NCBI GenBank assembly: GCA_004366195.1
Contig: SIRV01000148.1
Location: forward strand, 1 to 12,611
Direction of reading: 5' to 3'
From: Actinomycetota bacterium
GTDB taxonomy: Bacteria > Actinomycetota > UBA4738 > HRBIN12
Length of the DNA: 12,611 bases
Position numbers and translations under genes: made by a program. The notes beneath the pieces were generated by a model. That model was not told the origin of the DNA and ran no database searches. It saw only the letters and a program-made list of their open reading frames with translations. Positions 1-6,676 of this stretch are shown here, one piece after another; position 1 is the stretch's first letter; each line of letters starts with the position of its first letter.

Positions 1-360
1 GGCTAACGCCCTGGTCCCCTCCTGCCCCGCCGCGGCGATCGGGAAGAGGTACTTGGCCCGCTCCTTCCCGGGGAGGTCGCGCCAGCGCGTCTCGTACGCC
101 TCGGCCGCGGCGCGCACGGCGAGATCCACGTCCTCCTCCCCCGCCTCGGCCACCTCGGCGAGGGGCTCCTCCGTGGCCGGGTCGATCGTGGTGAACGTAC
201 GGCCGGTCTTCGGCTCGACCCACCGGCCGTCGACGAAGAGGTCGTAGCGCTCGCGCAGGCGGACGATCTCGCGGCTCTCGGGGGCCGGCGCGTACTCGAA
301 GCGCGGGCCGCGCTCCGCGAGCCCCCGCCCCCCGGGTTCGATCCGCCCCTCGTCGGCCAC
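1..360 (-). CDS. Aldehyde dehydrogenase family protein, N-terminal part (cut by window start)
   Basis: The visible 120 codons start at a GTG (358-360) and run off the left edge. After about 38 residues of family-atypical leader, the sequence LFVDGRWVEPKTG followed by TIDPATEEPLAEV matches the N-terminal strand region of the NAD(P)-dependent aldehyde dehydrogenase superfamily. It continues with the usual cofactor-domain helix (AVRAAAEAYETRWRDLPGKE). The catalytic Cys and Glu lie outside the window, so activity cannot be judged. The start is supported by a GAGGGGG Shine-Dalgarno overlapping the deoC stop, leaving only 10 nt between the genes, so the two are probably co-transcribed. Inference: it may oxidise the acetaldehyde released by DeoC, as deoC-ALDH pairs occur in actinobacteria, but the substrate is not shown by the sequence. 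The family call is firm; the exact start is less so. Confidence 0.85.
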   Translation of the reverse strand, partial: MADEGRIEPGGRGLAERGPRFEYAPAPESREIVRLRERYDLFVDGRWVEPKTGRTFTTIDPATEEPLAEVAEAGEEDVDLAVRAAAEAYETRWRDLPGKERAKYLFPIAAAGQEGTRALA

Positions 361-370
361 CGTCGCCCCC

Positions 371-1330
371 TCAGTCGATCGTGAAGTAGTCCGGCCCCTG
401 GTAGCGCCCGGTCCGCTCCTTGTTGATCTGCATCAGCACGTCGTTCAGGAGCGCCGAGGCGCCGATGCGGAAGCGCTCGGGCGTGAGCCAGTCGGGGCCG
501 AGCGTCTCGTGCAGCAGGACGAGGTAGTGGATGGCCTGCTTCGCCGTCCGCACGCCGCCCGCCACCTTCACCCCGACCCCGCGCCCGGTCTCCGCGTGGA
601 AGTCCCGGGCCGCCTCCATCATGCAGAGCGCGCTCGCCGGCGTCGCCCCGACCCCGATCTTGCCGGTCGAGGTCTTGATGAAGTCGGCCCCCGCGGCCAT
701 CGCGAGGACCGAGGCCTGTCGGACGCGATCGTAGCTGCCGAGCTCGCCGGTCTCCAGGATCACCTTCAGGTGCGCGGCACCGGCCGCCTCTCGCGCAGCG
801 GCCAGCTCCTCGAAGGCGCCGGCGTAGTCGCCCGCGAGGAACCGCGAGCGGTTCAGCACGATGTCGACCTCGTCGGCGCCGAGCTCCACCGCTCGCCGGA
901 TCTCCGTCAGGCGCGCCTCGAGCGGCCCGAGGCCCGAGGGGAACGCGCCGGCCACGCTCGCCACCCGCACCGAGCTCCCCTCGAGCTCCCGGACGGCGAC
1001 CGGCACGAGCTCGGGGTAGATGCAGACCGCCGCGACGGACGGGATCGTGGGGTCGGTGGGGTCGGGACGGCGCGCCTTCGCGCAGACCGCGATCACCTTG
1101 CCCGGGGTGTCGGCGCCCTCCAGCGTCGTCAGGTCCGTGCAACGGATCGCGAGGTCGAGGGCGAAGAGCTTCGCCTCCCGTTTGATCGACCGCTTGCCGA
1201 GGGCCGCCGCCCGCTCCTCGAGCCCGACGGCGTCCACGGCCGTCGTCCGGGTCGCCAGCCGAACGGCCTCCCGCGGCGCGAACCGCGCGAGGCCGCCGGC
1301 GCCGCCCGCGAGCTCGGCTGCCCGGGCCAT
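371..1330 (-). CDS. deoC: Deoxyribose-phosphate aldolase (class I)
   Basis: This 319-residue cytosolic TIM-barrel aldolase cleaves 2-deoxyribose-5-phosphate to glyceraldehyde-3-phosphate and acetaldehyde in deoxynucleoside catabolism. The Schiff-base lysine is K219 in FIKTSTGK. The partner lysine is K255 in VKVAGGVRT, and the catalytic aspartate is D156 in ADEVDIVLN. KVILETGEL (189-197) is also typical. The length and residue numbering match the longer, human-like DERA form rather than the roughly 259-residue E. coli enzyme. The ATG at 1330 is chosen because upstream in-frame codons to 1696 run through the divergent cupredoxin gene and give non-family sequence. No clear Shine-Dalgarno is seen. 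A TACCAT -10-like hexamer 8 nt upstream suggests an almost leaderless mRNA. The downstream aldehyde dehydrogenase follows after 10 nt. Confidence 0.95.
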   Translation of the reverse strand: MARAAELAGGAGGLARFAPREAVRLATRTTAVDAVGLEERAAALGKRSIKREAKLFALDLAIRCTDLTTLEGADTPGKVIAVCAKARRPDPTDPTIPSVAAVCIYPELVPVAVRELEGSSVRVASVAGAFPSGLGPLEARLTEIRRAVELGADEVDIVLNRSRFLAGDYAGAFEELAAAREAAGAAHLKVILETGELGSYDRVRQASVLAMAAGADFIKTSTGKIGVGATPASALCMMEAARDFHAETGRGVGVKVAGGVRTAKQAIHYLVLLHETLGPDWLTPERFRIGASALLNDVLMQINKERTGRYQGPDYFTID

Positions 1331-1338
1331 GGACCGCC

Positions 1339-1344
1339 ATGGTA
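1339..1344 (-). promoter_or_regulatory. Candidate -10 element for deoC
   Basis: Read on the minus strand the hexamer is TACCAT (TANNNT form), ending 8 nt before the deoC ATG. This would start transcription at or next to the start codon. No convincing -35 element is visible, so this is a weak pattern-based call. Confidence 0.25.
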
Positions 1345-1358
1345 CGGCCTCGGAGCCC

Positions 1359-1371
1359 GATGGGCTATCCT
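1359..1371 (+). repeat. 13-bp element upstream of first cupredoxin gene (copy 1), with -10-like TATCCT
   Basis: GATGGGCTATCCT occurs here and again at 1775-1787, each time just upstream of a cupredoxin lipoprotein gene. The TATCCT part (1366-1371) fits a -10 hexamer and would start transcription around 1378, giving a leader of about 20 nt that includes the Shine-Dalgarno. The core GGNTANCC is an imperfect palindrome, so a regulator site is also possible. A GACCCG follows both copies (1381-1386 and 1794-1799). No good -35 is present. That the repeat exists is certain; the promoter role is inferred. Confidence 0.5.
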
Positions 1372-1397
1372 GGCCGCCTCGACCCGGAAGGTGGGGG

Positions 1398-1754
1398 ATG
1401 CGGCGGCTCGGGTTCCTGCTGGCGGCGCTCGCGCTCATCCCGCTCGCCTGCGAGCGGGCGGCTCCCGCGGGGGACTGCGTCGACCTCGCCGGGACGGCTC
1501 CCGCGCGCGTGGAGATGAGCGACATGGCCTTCGCCCCCGCCTGCTTCTCGGTCCGAGGATCCCAGGCCATCACCCTGGTGAACGCAGACGCGGCCGACCA
1601 CACCTTCACCCTCCGGGGTACCTCGGTGGACCTCGACGTCGAGGGCGACCGCACGGTGGAGGCGGGCCCCCTCACCGAGGAGGCCCCGCCCGGCACCTAC
1701 GAGCTCATCTGCCGCTACCACCCCGACATGACCGGCTCGGTCACGGTGGTCTGA
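1398..1754 (+). CDS. Lipid-anchored cupredoxin (plastocyanin/amicyanin-like), copy 1
   Basis: This 118-residue exported blue-copper-type protein has a signal peptide with lipobox (PLA-C, C18), so it should be a lipoprotein on the outer face of the membrane. The mature part is a small beta barrel with type 1 copper ligands H68 (ADHTF), C105, H108 and M111 in CRYHPDM. The C-x2-H-x2-M spacing equals that of amicyanin. Cysteines 27 and 49 are also conserved in the neighbouring paralogue and may form a disulfide. A GGTGGGGG Shine-Dalgarno precedes the ATG; in-frame codons further upstream overlap deoC antisense and are not used. The likely role is one-electron transfer or copper handling; the partner is unknown. 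It is divergent from deoC and about 74 nt upstream of its paralogue. Confidence 0.85.
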   Translation: MRRLGFLLAALALIPLACERAAPAGDCVDLAGTAPARVEMSDMAFAPACFSVRGSQAITLVNADAADHTFTLRGTSVDLDVEGDRTVEAGPLTEEAPPGTYELICRYHPDMTGSVTVV

Positions 1755-1774
1755 CCGCGAGCGCGGGGACCCCG

Positions 1775-1787
1775 GATGGGCTATCCT
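1775..1787 (+). repeat. 13-bp element upstream of second cupredoxin gene (copy 2), with -10-like TATCCT
   Basis: This is an exact copy of the element at 1359-1371. TATCCT lies at 1782-1787, about 42 nt before the ATG of the second cupredoxin. Its presence in the short gap between the two genes suggests that the second gene can be transcribed on its own and that the duplication included the promoter. The promoter role is inferred; no -35 is recognisable. Confidence 0.5.
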
Positions 1788-1817
1788 CCGCGCGACCCGA
1801 GGTGGCTCGGGGGCCGG

Positions 1818-1824
1818 AAGGAGG
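1818..1824 (+). promoter_or_regulatory. Strong Shine-Dalgarno of second cupredoxin gene
   Basis: AAGGAGG lies 4 nt before the ATG at 1829. It is one of the best ribosome binding sites in the window and fixes this start against longer in-frame alternatives. Confidence 0.7.
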
Positions 1825-1828
1825 CAGG

Positions 1829-2239
1829 ATGCGCGCGAGGCTGCTGGTCGCCCTCCCCCTCGTGCTCGCCCTCGCAGCCTGCACGGGCAGGTACAAGCCG
1901 CAGGAGGCGGTGGGCGGCGCCGCCGGGGGTACGCGCACCCCCGCGGCCGAGACCGGCCCCCCGGCCGACTGCGTCGACGCGACCGGCGGTGCCCCGACCC
2001 TCACCGTCTCCGACTTCGCCTTCGACCCCACGTGCCTGCGGGTGACCGCCGGGAGCAGGCTCACCATCGACAACCGGGACGCCTCGGCCCACTCCTTCAC
2101 GGTCTCCGGCGGCGCGATCGACGAAACGCTCGAGTCGGAGACCGCCGAGGAGATCCGGCTCGACGCGCTCGAGCCCGGCACCTACGCGTTCAACTGCCGG
2201 TTCCACCCGCCGATGACCGGCACCCTCGTCGTCGAGTAG
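1829..2239 (+). CDS. Lipid-anchored cupredoxin (plastocyanin/amicyanin-like), copy 2
   Basis: This 136-residue paralogue of the preceding gene has a lipobox LAA-C (C18). It differs by a longer, Gly/Ala/Pro/Thr-rich linker (about residues 19-45) between the lipid anchor and the copper domain, which would hold the domain further from the membrane. Copper ligands are H88 (SAHSF), C123, H126 and M129 in CRFHPPM, again with amicyanin spacing. C48 and C69 correspond to C27 and C49 of copy 1. Shared blocks such as DCVD, AF-P-C and PGTY support a tandem duplication followed by divergence. It converges on era with only 6 nt between the stop codons, and no terminator hairpin is visible. The electron-transfer or copper role is a family-based inference. 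Confidence 0.85.
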   Translation: MRARLLVALPLVLALAACTGRYKPQEAVGGAAGGTRTPAAETGPPADCVDATGGAPTLTVSDFAFDPTCLRVTAGSRLTIDNRDASAHSFTVSGGAIDETLESETAEEIRLDALEPGTYAFNCRFHPPMTGTLVVE

Positions 2240-2245
2240 CGACCC

Positions 2246-3130
2246 TCAGAAGCCGAGGCGCTCGAGGGCGCGCGGGTCGCGCTGCCACTCCTTGAGGACC
2301 TTCACCCGCAGGTCGAGGAAGACCCTCGTGCCGAGGACGAGCTCCATCTCCTCACGGGCCCGCGTGCCGATCGTCTTCAGCATCTGCCCGCCCTTGCCGA
2401 TCACGATGCCCTTCTGCGAGTCGCGCTCGACCACGATCGTGGCGGCGACGCGGGTCAGCCCCTCCTCGCGCTCGATCCCCTCGACGACGACCGCGATGGA
2501 GTGGGGCACCTCCTCCCGCGTCAGCGCGAGCGCCTTCTCCCGCACGATCTCCGCGAGGCGGATCTCGAGCGGCTGGTCGGTGACCTCGTCGGGCGGGTAG
2601 AGCATCGGTCCCTCCGGGAGACGGGCCACGATCAGCTCCCGGAGCAGGTCGACGCCCCGTCCGGTCCGGGCCGATACCGGTACGATCTCCTCGAAGGGCG
2701 CGAGCTCCGACGCCGCCTGCAGCTGGGGGAGCTCGTCCTCGCGGCGGCGGAGGAGGTCGACCTTGTTCACGGCACAGAGCGCCGGGACCCCGGCCCGCCG
2801 CACCTGGTGCTCGGCCACGTAGGCGTCGCCGCGCCCCACCCCCGCCGCGGCGTCGACGACGAGCACGACCACGTCCACCCCCGAGGTCGCCTCGTCCACG
2901 ACCTCGTTCAGTCGCTCCCCGAGGAGCGTCCGCGGCTTGTGGAACCCCGGGGTGTCGGTGAACACCACCTGGTACCCCTCGGTGGTGAGGATGCCCCGGA
3001 TGCCCCGCCGGGTGGTCTGGGGCTTGTCGGAAACGATCGCCACCTTCTGCCCCACCAGGGCGTTGACCAACGTGGACTTGCCGACGTTCGGCCGCCCCAC
3101 GACGGCGACGATGCCCGAGCGGAAGCTCAC
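2246..3130 (-). CDS. era: GTPase Era, 16S rRNA/30S ribosome maturation factor
   Basis: This 294-residue cytosolic GTPase binds the 3' end of 16S rRNA during 30S assembly. The G domain has G1 GRPNVGKST (12-20), TTRRGIRG in the switch region (39-46), G3 DTPG (59-62), G4 NKVD (122-125) and G5 SAR (153-155). The C-terminal KH domain has GKGG at 245-248 and ends in LKEWQRDPRALERLGF, as in bacterial Era. The GTG start at 3130 overlaps the cdd stop as GTGA, which suggests translational coupling. Longer in-frame starts would lie inside cdd and add non-family residues. It is the last gene of the hrcA-era operon. The recO gene often found next to era is absent here; a convergent cupredoxin gene follows instead. 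Confidence 0.96.
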   Translation of the reverse strand: MSFRSGIVAVVGRPNVGKSTLVNALVGQKVAIVSDKPQTTRRGIRGILTTEGYQVVFTDTPGFHKPRTLLGERLNEVVDEATSGVDVVVLVVDAAAGVGRGDAYVAEHQVRRAGVPALCAVNKVDLLRRREDELPQLQAASELAPFEEIVPVSARTGRGVDLLRELIVARLPEGPMLYPPDEVTDQPLEIRLAEIVREKALALTREEVPHSIAVVVEGIEREEGLTRVAATIVVERDSQKGIVIGKGGQMLKTIGTRAREEMELVLGTRVFLDLRVKVLKEWQRDPRALERLGF

Positions 3131-3549
3131 GGCCGCACGAACGACGACGCCTCGAAGGCCGCGGGCAGCAGCTCGTCCAGGCGCCACCGCGCCCGCCGGC
3201 CGGCGGTCGTCTCGGAGACGACGAGCATGCCGGGACCGAACTCGTGGAGCACCTGCCGGCAGCCTCCGCAGGGCGGCGTCGGCTCCTCGTCCCCCGCCAC
3301 GACGGCCACGGCCTCGATCCGGCGCCGCCCGGCCGCCACGGCTGCGGCGACCGCGTTCCGCTCCGCGCAGACCGAGAGCGGGTAGGAGGCGTTCTCCAGG
3401 TTCGCCCCCCGGTAGATCCGCCCCTCGGCGAGGACCGCGGCGCCCACGTGGAAGCCGGAGTACGGCGCGTAGGCCCGTCGGCGGACGCTCCGCGCCGCCG
3501 CCACCAGCCGCTCGATGTCCTCCCGCGAGGGCTCCGCCCGTCGGCTCAT
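3127..3549 (-). CDS. cdd: Cytidine deaminase
   Basis: This 140-residue enzyme hydrolytically deaminates cytidine and deoxycytidine to the uridine forms in pyrimidine salvage. The zinc site is complete: C61-A-E63 (CAE, with the proton-shuttle glutamate) and P93-C94-G-G-C97 (PCGGC). The substrate-binding stretch NLEN is at 50-53, and YAPYSGFHVGAA (27-38) is typical. The length fits the small homotetrameric class, such as Bacillus Cdd. The ATG at 3549 overlaps the upstream stop as ATGA, and its own stop overlaps the era start as GTGA, so it is tightly coupled on both sides. cdd next to era is a known order in Gram-positive bacteria. Confidence 0.96.
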   Translation of the reverse strand: MSRRAEPSREDIERLVAAARSVRRRAYAPYSGFHVGAAVLAEGRIYRGANLENASYPLSVCAERNAVAAAVAAGRRRIEAVAVVAGDEEPTPPCGGCRQVLHEFGPGMLVVSETTAGRRARWRLDELLPAAFEASSFVRP

Positions 3550-4817
3550 CCCGCCGACACCTCCTCCTCGGCCGCGTGCTCGTCCTGCTCCCGCCGGGTG
3601 ATCAGCACCTTCGAGATCCTGCGACCCCGGACCTGCTCGGCGGTGAACACGAGGTCCCCGAAGCGCACCTCCTGCCCCTCCTGCGGGATCGAGCCCAACA
3701 GGCCGAGCACGAGCCCCCCGACGGTATCCCATCCGTCGTGGGGCAGCTCGACGCCGAGCAGCTCGTTCACCTCGTCGATGGAGACCTTCCCGTCGACCCG
3801 GTAGGTGTCCACGCCGATCTGGACGACCTCCGGCTCCTCCCGGTCGTACTCGTCCGCGATCTCGCCGACGAGCTCCTCCAGCAGGTCCTCCAGGGTCACC
3901 AGGCCGGAGACCGAGCCGTACTCGTCGGTCACCAGCGCGATGTGGAACTTCTGCTGCTGCATCTCGCGGAGGAGGTCGGCGACCTTCTTCGACTCCGGGA
4001 CGAAGTGCACCTCGCGCACGATCTCCGACAGCGGCATGTCGTGGCGCCCCTGGTGCAGGGCCTTCAGCACGTCCTTGGCGAAGACGATCCCCACCACGTC
4101 GTCCAGGTCCCCCCGGTACACGGGGATCCGCGAGAACCCGTGCTGGAGCACGAGCGCCTGCACGTCCCGGAGCCTCCGGTCGGCCTCGATGGCCACGATG
4201 TCGGGCCTCGGCACCATCACCTCCCGGACGATGGTGTCCCCGAACTCGAAGATGGAGTGGATCAGCTCCCGCTCCTCGTGCTCGATGCTCCCCTCCTCGT
4301 GCCCGGCCTCGACCATGGCGCGCAGGTCGGCCTCGGAGACGAACGGACCCTGCTTGAGCCCCTTGCCGGGCAGCAGCACGTTGGCCAGACCGATCAGAGC
4401 GCGCGTCGGGAGTGCGAGGATCCGGCCGAGGACCCAGATGAGCGGGGCGACGGCGAGGGCCGCTCGGTCGCTGTGGAGCACGCCGAAGGTCTTCGCCATC
4501 GCCTCGACGACGACGAAGTACAGGAGGGTGAACCCCACCGAGGCCAGGGTCACGCCGAGCCCGCCGAACGTGCGCTCGGCGAGGATGGCGACGATGATGG
4601 CCGAGCCGTTCTGGCAGAACATGACCGCCAGGTAGATCGCGTTGAGGAACCGCGGGGGGTCGGCCTCGATCTTCTCCAGGGTCACCGCGTTCCGCCGCTT
4701 CTCCTCGATGAGCGCGAGGGCCCGCACCCGGGTCATCCGGGTCAGCGCGGCCTCCGCGACCGCCAGCACCGTCCCCAGCGCCACGAGGACCGCGACGAGG
4801 GCCCAGAGCCAGATCAC
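3546..4817 (-). CDS. CNNM-type membrane protein with CBS pair and CorC/HlyC domain (hemolysin-like, putative Mg/Co transport)
   Basis: This 423-residue integral membrane protein has an N-terminal DUF21/CNNM domain with hydrophobic segments at about 2-22, 56-79, 88-106 and 119-149, including the AEAAL motif near the end of TM1. Two CBS domains follow at about 197-255 and 262-320 (MVPRPDIVAIE, FSRIPVYRG, VGIVFAKD, HIALVTDEYGSVSGLVTLEDLLEE). The C-terminal CorC/HlyC domain spans roughly 335-410 (YRVDGKVSIDEVNELLGVELP). Such proteins are linked to magnesium or cobalt homeostasis; older hemolysin names are not proof of toxicity. The GTG at 4817 overlaps the ybeY stop as GTGA. The longer ATG start at 4856 lies inside ybeY and is less likely. 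The substrate is unproven. Confidence 0.9.
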   Translation of the reverse strand: MIWLWALVAVLVALGTVLAVAEAALTRMTRVRALALIEEKRRNAVTLEKIEADPPRFLNAIYLAVMFCQNGSAIIVAILAERTFGGLGVTLASVGFTLLYFVVVEAMAKTFGVLHSDRAALAVAPLIWVLGRILALPTRALIGLANVLLPGKGLKQGPFVSEADLRAMVEAGHEEGSIEHEERELIHSIFEFGDTIVREVMVPRPDIVAIEADRRLRDVQALVLQHGFSRIPVYRGDLDDVVGIVFAKDVLKALHQGRHDMPLSEIVREVHFVPESKKVADLLREMQQQKFHIALVTDEYGSVSGLVTLEDLLEELVGEIADEYDREEPEVVQIGVDTYRVDGKVSIDEVNELLGVELPHDGWDTVGGLVLGLLGSIPQEGQEVRFGDLVFTAEQVRGRRISKVLITRREQDEHAAEEEVSAG

Positions 4818-5251
4818 GGGACGCGCACCCCCGAGTAGCGCTCCTGCAGCTCCCACATCCGCGCCCGCTCCTCCTCCTCCTCGTGGTCGTGGCCGAGGAG
4901 GTGGAGGATGCCGTGGACGAGGAGCAGCCGCAGCTCGGCCGCGGGGTCCCCGGGGTTGTTGCGGGCGGCCACGGCCGGGCAGATCACCACGTCGCCGAGG
5001 AGGCGCACCCCCTCCTCGTCGGTCCCGTCCAGGGGGAAGGCGAGCACGTCGGTCGGCCCGGGCTCGCCGAGGTACCGCTCGTGGAGCTCGGCCATCTCCG
5101 CCTCGGTCACGAACGAGACCGACAGCTCCGACCGGGTCGCCGCCTCGCCCCGCAGGCAGGTCTCGGCGAGCGCCACGAGCCCGTCGGTATCGACCGGCAG
5201 GTCCTGGCGGTCGTCCACGAGGATCCTCGGGGTATGGTCGCCCTCAGCCAT
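4814..5251 (-). CDS. ybeY: Endoribonuclease YbeY, rRNA maturation factor
   Basis: This 145-residue single-domain metalloprotein acts in 16S rRNA 3'-end processing and ribosome quality control. The zinc-binding signature is HGILHLLGHDH, with H113, H117 and H123. The position normally Tyr in the LLGYDH form is His121 here, which adds a fourth histidine near the metal site. GEPGPTDVLAFP (62-73) and GDVVICP (86-92) are other family hallmarks. The ATG at 5251 overlaps the end of phoH by 8 nt, and the 3' end overlaps the CNNM gene start by 4 nt. phoH-ybeY-CNNM is a widespread bacterial order and supports the assignment. Confidence 0.95.
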   Translation of the reverse strand: MAEGDHTPRILVDDRQDLPVDTDGLVALAETCLRGEAATRSELSVSFVTEAEMAELHERYLGEPGPTDVLAFPLDGTDEEGVRLLGDVVICPAVAARNNPGDPAAELRLLLVHGILHLLGHDHEEEEERARMWELQERYSGVRVP

Positions 5252-6299
5252 CGGCCCGCGCCCGCCGCTCGGCGTGGCGGCGGTCCGCCTCCACGATGTC
5301 CTGCACGATCTTGTGCCGCACCACGTCGCGCGCGCCGAGGTGGACGAACTCGATCCCGTCGATCCCGGAGAGGATCTCCTCCATCATCGTGAGGCCCGAG
5401 GTCTGCCCGGGCGGGAGGTCGATCTGCGTCACGTCGCCGTTGACGACGACCTTCGACCCGAACCCCAGGCGCGTCAGGAACATCTTCATCTGCTCCGGCG
5501 TCGTGTTCTGCGCCTCGTCGAGGATGATGAACGCGTCGTTCAGCGTTCTGCCCCGCATGTACGCGAGGGGGGCGACCTCGATCGTGCCGCGCTCCATGAG
5601 GCGGGGCAGCGTATCGGCGCCGGTCATCTCGAACAGCGCGTCGTAGAGCGGCTTCATGTAGGGGTCGATCTTCTCGTAGAGGGTGCCGGGGAGGAAGCCC
5701 AGCCGCTCGCCGGCCTCGACCGCCGGACGGGTGAGGATGATCCGGGACACCTGCTTCTCCTGCAGGGCCCGCACCGCGGTGGCCACGGCGAGGTAGGTCT
5801 TGCCGGTCCCCGCCGGGCCGATGGCGAAGGTGACCGTGGCGCGCCGCATGGCGTCCACGTACCGCTTCTGCCCCAGCGTCTTCGGGGCGATCGCCTTGCC
5901 GCGGCTCGTCAGCAGGACGTCCCCGAGGACCTCGGTCGGCCGGGCCTCCTCGCCCTTGATGAGCTCGATCGAGCGCCCCACCGAGGCCGCGGTCAGCTCG
6001 TGGCCGCGCTCGAGCAGGGCCACGAGCTCCTCGAAGAGCAGGCCGACCCGCTCGGCCTCCTCCGGACGGCCGGTGATGGTGATCTCGTTGCCCCGGACCA
6101 CGATGTCCGTGTCGAAGGCGGCCTCGACGAGCTTGAGCAGCTCGTCGCGCTGGCCGAGGAGCGCGACCATGCTCTGGTCGCCGGGCACGAGGATCTTGAC
6201 CTGGGTCCGTGTCTCGCCCAAACGATCCCGTCCGGGGCTCCTCCCCGTTCCCTCCTCGGTCGGCCACACGTCGCCCGCTCGGGCGGCTCCACCTCGCAT
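5244..6299 (-). CDS. phoH: PhoH-like ATPase
   Basis: This cytosolic P-loop ATPase (351 residues from ATG 6299) is thought to act in RNA metabolism next to YbeY. A KH-like N-terminal part (about 34-130) is followed by the PhoH ATPase domain. Walker A is GPAGTGKT (161-168) and Walker B is FIILDEAQN (257-265). Family blocks include LTRPAVEAGERLGFLPG (189-205), the conserved PLAYMRGRTLND (244-255) and GDVTQIDLP. The first 30 or so residues are poorly conserved and Arg/Gly-rich. An in-frame TTG at 6219-6221 would give 325 residues starting just before the conserved TRTQVKIL, so the start is uncertain. Its end overlaps ybeY by 8 nt. A short inverted repeat lies in the 32-nt gap after the HIT gene. 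Confidence 0.93.
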   Translation of the reverse strand: MRGGAARAGDVWPTEEGTGRSPGRDRLGETRTQVKILVPGDQSMVALLGQRDELLKLVEAAFDTDIVVRGNEITITGRPEEAERVGLLFEELVALLERGHELTAASVGRSIELIKGEEARPTEVLGDVLLTSRGKAIAPKTLGQKRYVDAMRRATVTFAIGPAGTGKTYLAVATAVRALQEKQVSRIILTRPAVEAGERLGFLPGTLYEKIDPYMKPLYDALFEMTGADTLPRLMERGTIEVAPLAYMRGRTLNDAFIILDEAQNTTPEQMKMFLTRLGFGSKVVVNGDVTQIDLPPGQTSGLTMMEEILSGIDGIEFVHLGARDVVRHKIVQDIVEADRRHAERRARADG

Positions 6300-6305
6300 C
6301 GTACC

Positions 6306-6321
6306 CGGACGCGAGCGTCCG
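6306..6321. repeat. 16-bp inverted repeat between HIT gene and phoH
   Basis: CGGACGC and GCGTCCG form 7-bp arms around a 2-nt centre, in the only clear gap inside the operon. There is no T tract, so it is not a normal terminator. It could be a protein-binding site or an mRNA structure ahead of phoH, or chance in GC-rich DNA. Confidence 0.4.
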
Positions 6322-6331
6322 CTCCTCGAGC

Positions 6332-6676
6332 TCATCCCGGCGGCCACCCCATCTGCCGACCCCCGAGCAGGTGGAGGTGCAGGTGCTCGATGTGCTGCCC
6401 GCCCTCGCGCCCCACGTTGGTGACCAGGCGCCAGCCGCGCCCCGCGACCCCCTCCGCGCGGGCCACCCGCTGCGCCAGGAGGAACAGCTCGGCGAGCACC
6501 GCCGCGTGTCGCTCCTCCACCTCGGCCGCCGAGCGGATGTGCTCGCGCGGAACGAGCTGGACGTGGACCGGGGCCACGGGCGCGATGTCGCGGAAGGCAA
6601 GGGCCAGCTCGGTCGCCTCCAGCACCTCCGCCGGCTCCTCCCCGGCGACGATCCGGCAGAACACGCAGCCCCTCAT
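6332..6676 (-). CDS. HIT-family (histidine triad) hydrolase, HINT-like
   Basis: This 114-residue HINT-type nucleotide hydrolase/transferase probably acts on purine nucleoside phosphoramidates or adenylylated substrates. The histidine triad is H98-L-H100-L-H102 in EHLHLHLLGG, with H95 before it. The N-terminal CVFCRI has C4-x2-C7, a zinc pair seen in many bacterial HINT proteins. FRDIAPVAPVHVQLVPREH (28-46) is the conserved substrate-side stretch. The ATG at 6676 overlaps the dnaJ stop as ATGA; in-frame sequence upstream belongs to a shadow of dnaJ. In many actinobacteria rsmE separates dnaJ from this gene, but it is absent here. Confidence 0.93.
   Translation of the reverse strand: MRGCVFCRIVAGEEPAEVLEATELALAFRDIAPVAPVHVQLVPREHIRSAAEVEERHAAVLAELFLLAQRVARAEGVAGRGWRLVTNVGREGGQHIEHLHLHLLGGRQMGWPPG

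Noticed and set aside
3..1340. 445-codon minus-strand frame covering the left end
   Set aside because: Only its last 119 codons coincide with the aldehyde dehydrogenase frame. The upstream part is an out-of-frame shadow of deoC, and the real start is the GTG at 360.
1331..1696. N-terminal extension of deoC to an ATG at 1696
   Set aside because: The added residues are not DERA-like and lie antisense to the first cupredoxin gene. The ATG at 1330 gives the expected family length.
2240..2245. Terminator between convergent cupredoxin and era genes
   Set aside because: Only 6 nt separate the stop codons, and no hairpin with a T tract is visible nearby.
6306..6321. Rho-independent terminator before phoH
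   Set aside because: The inverted repeat has a 2-nt centre and no T tract on either strand.
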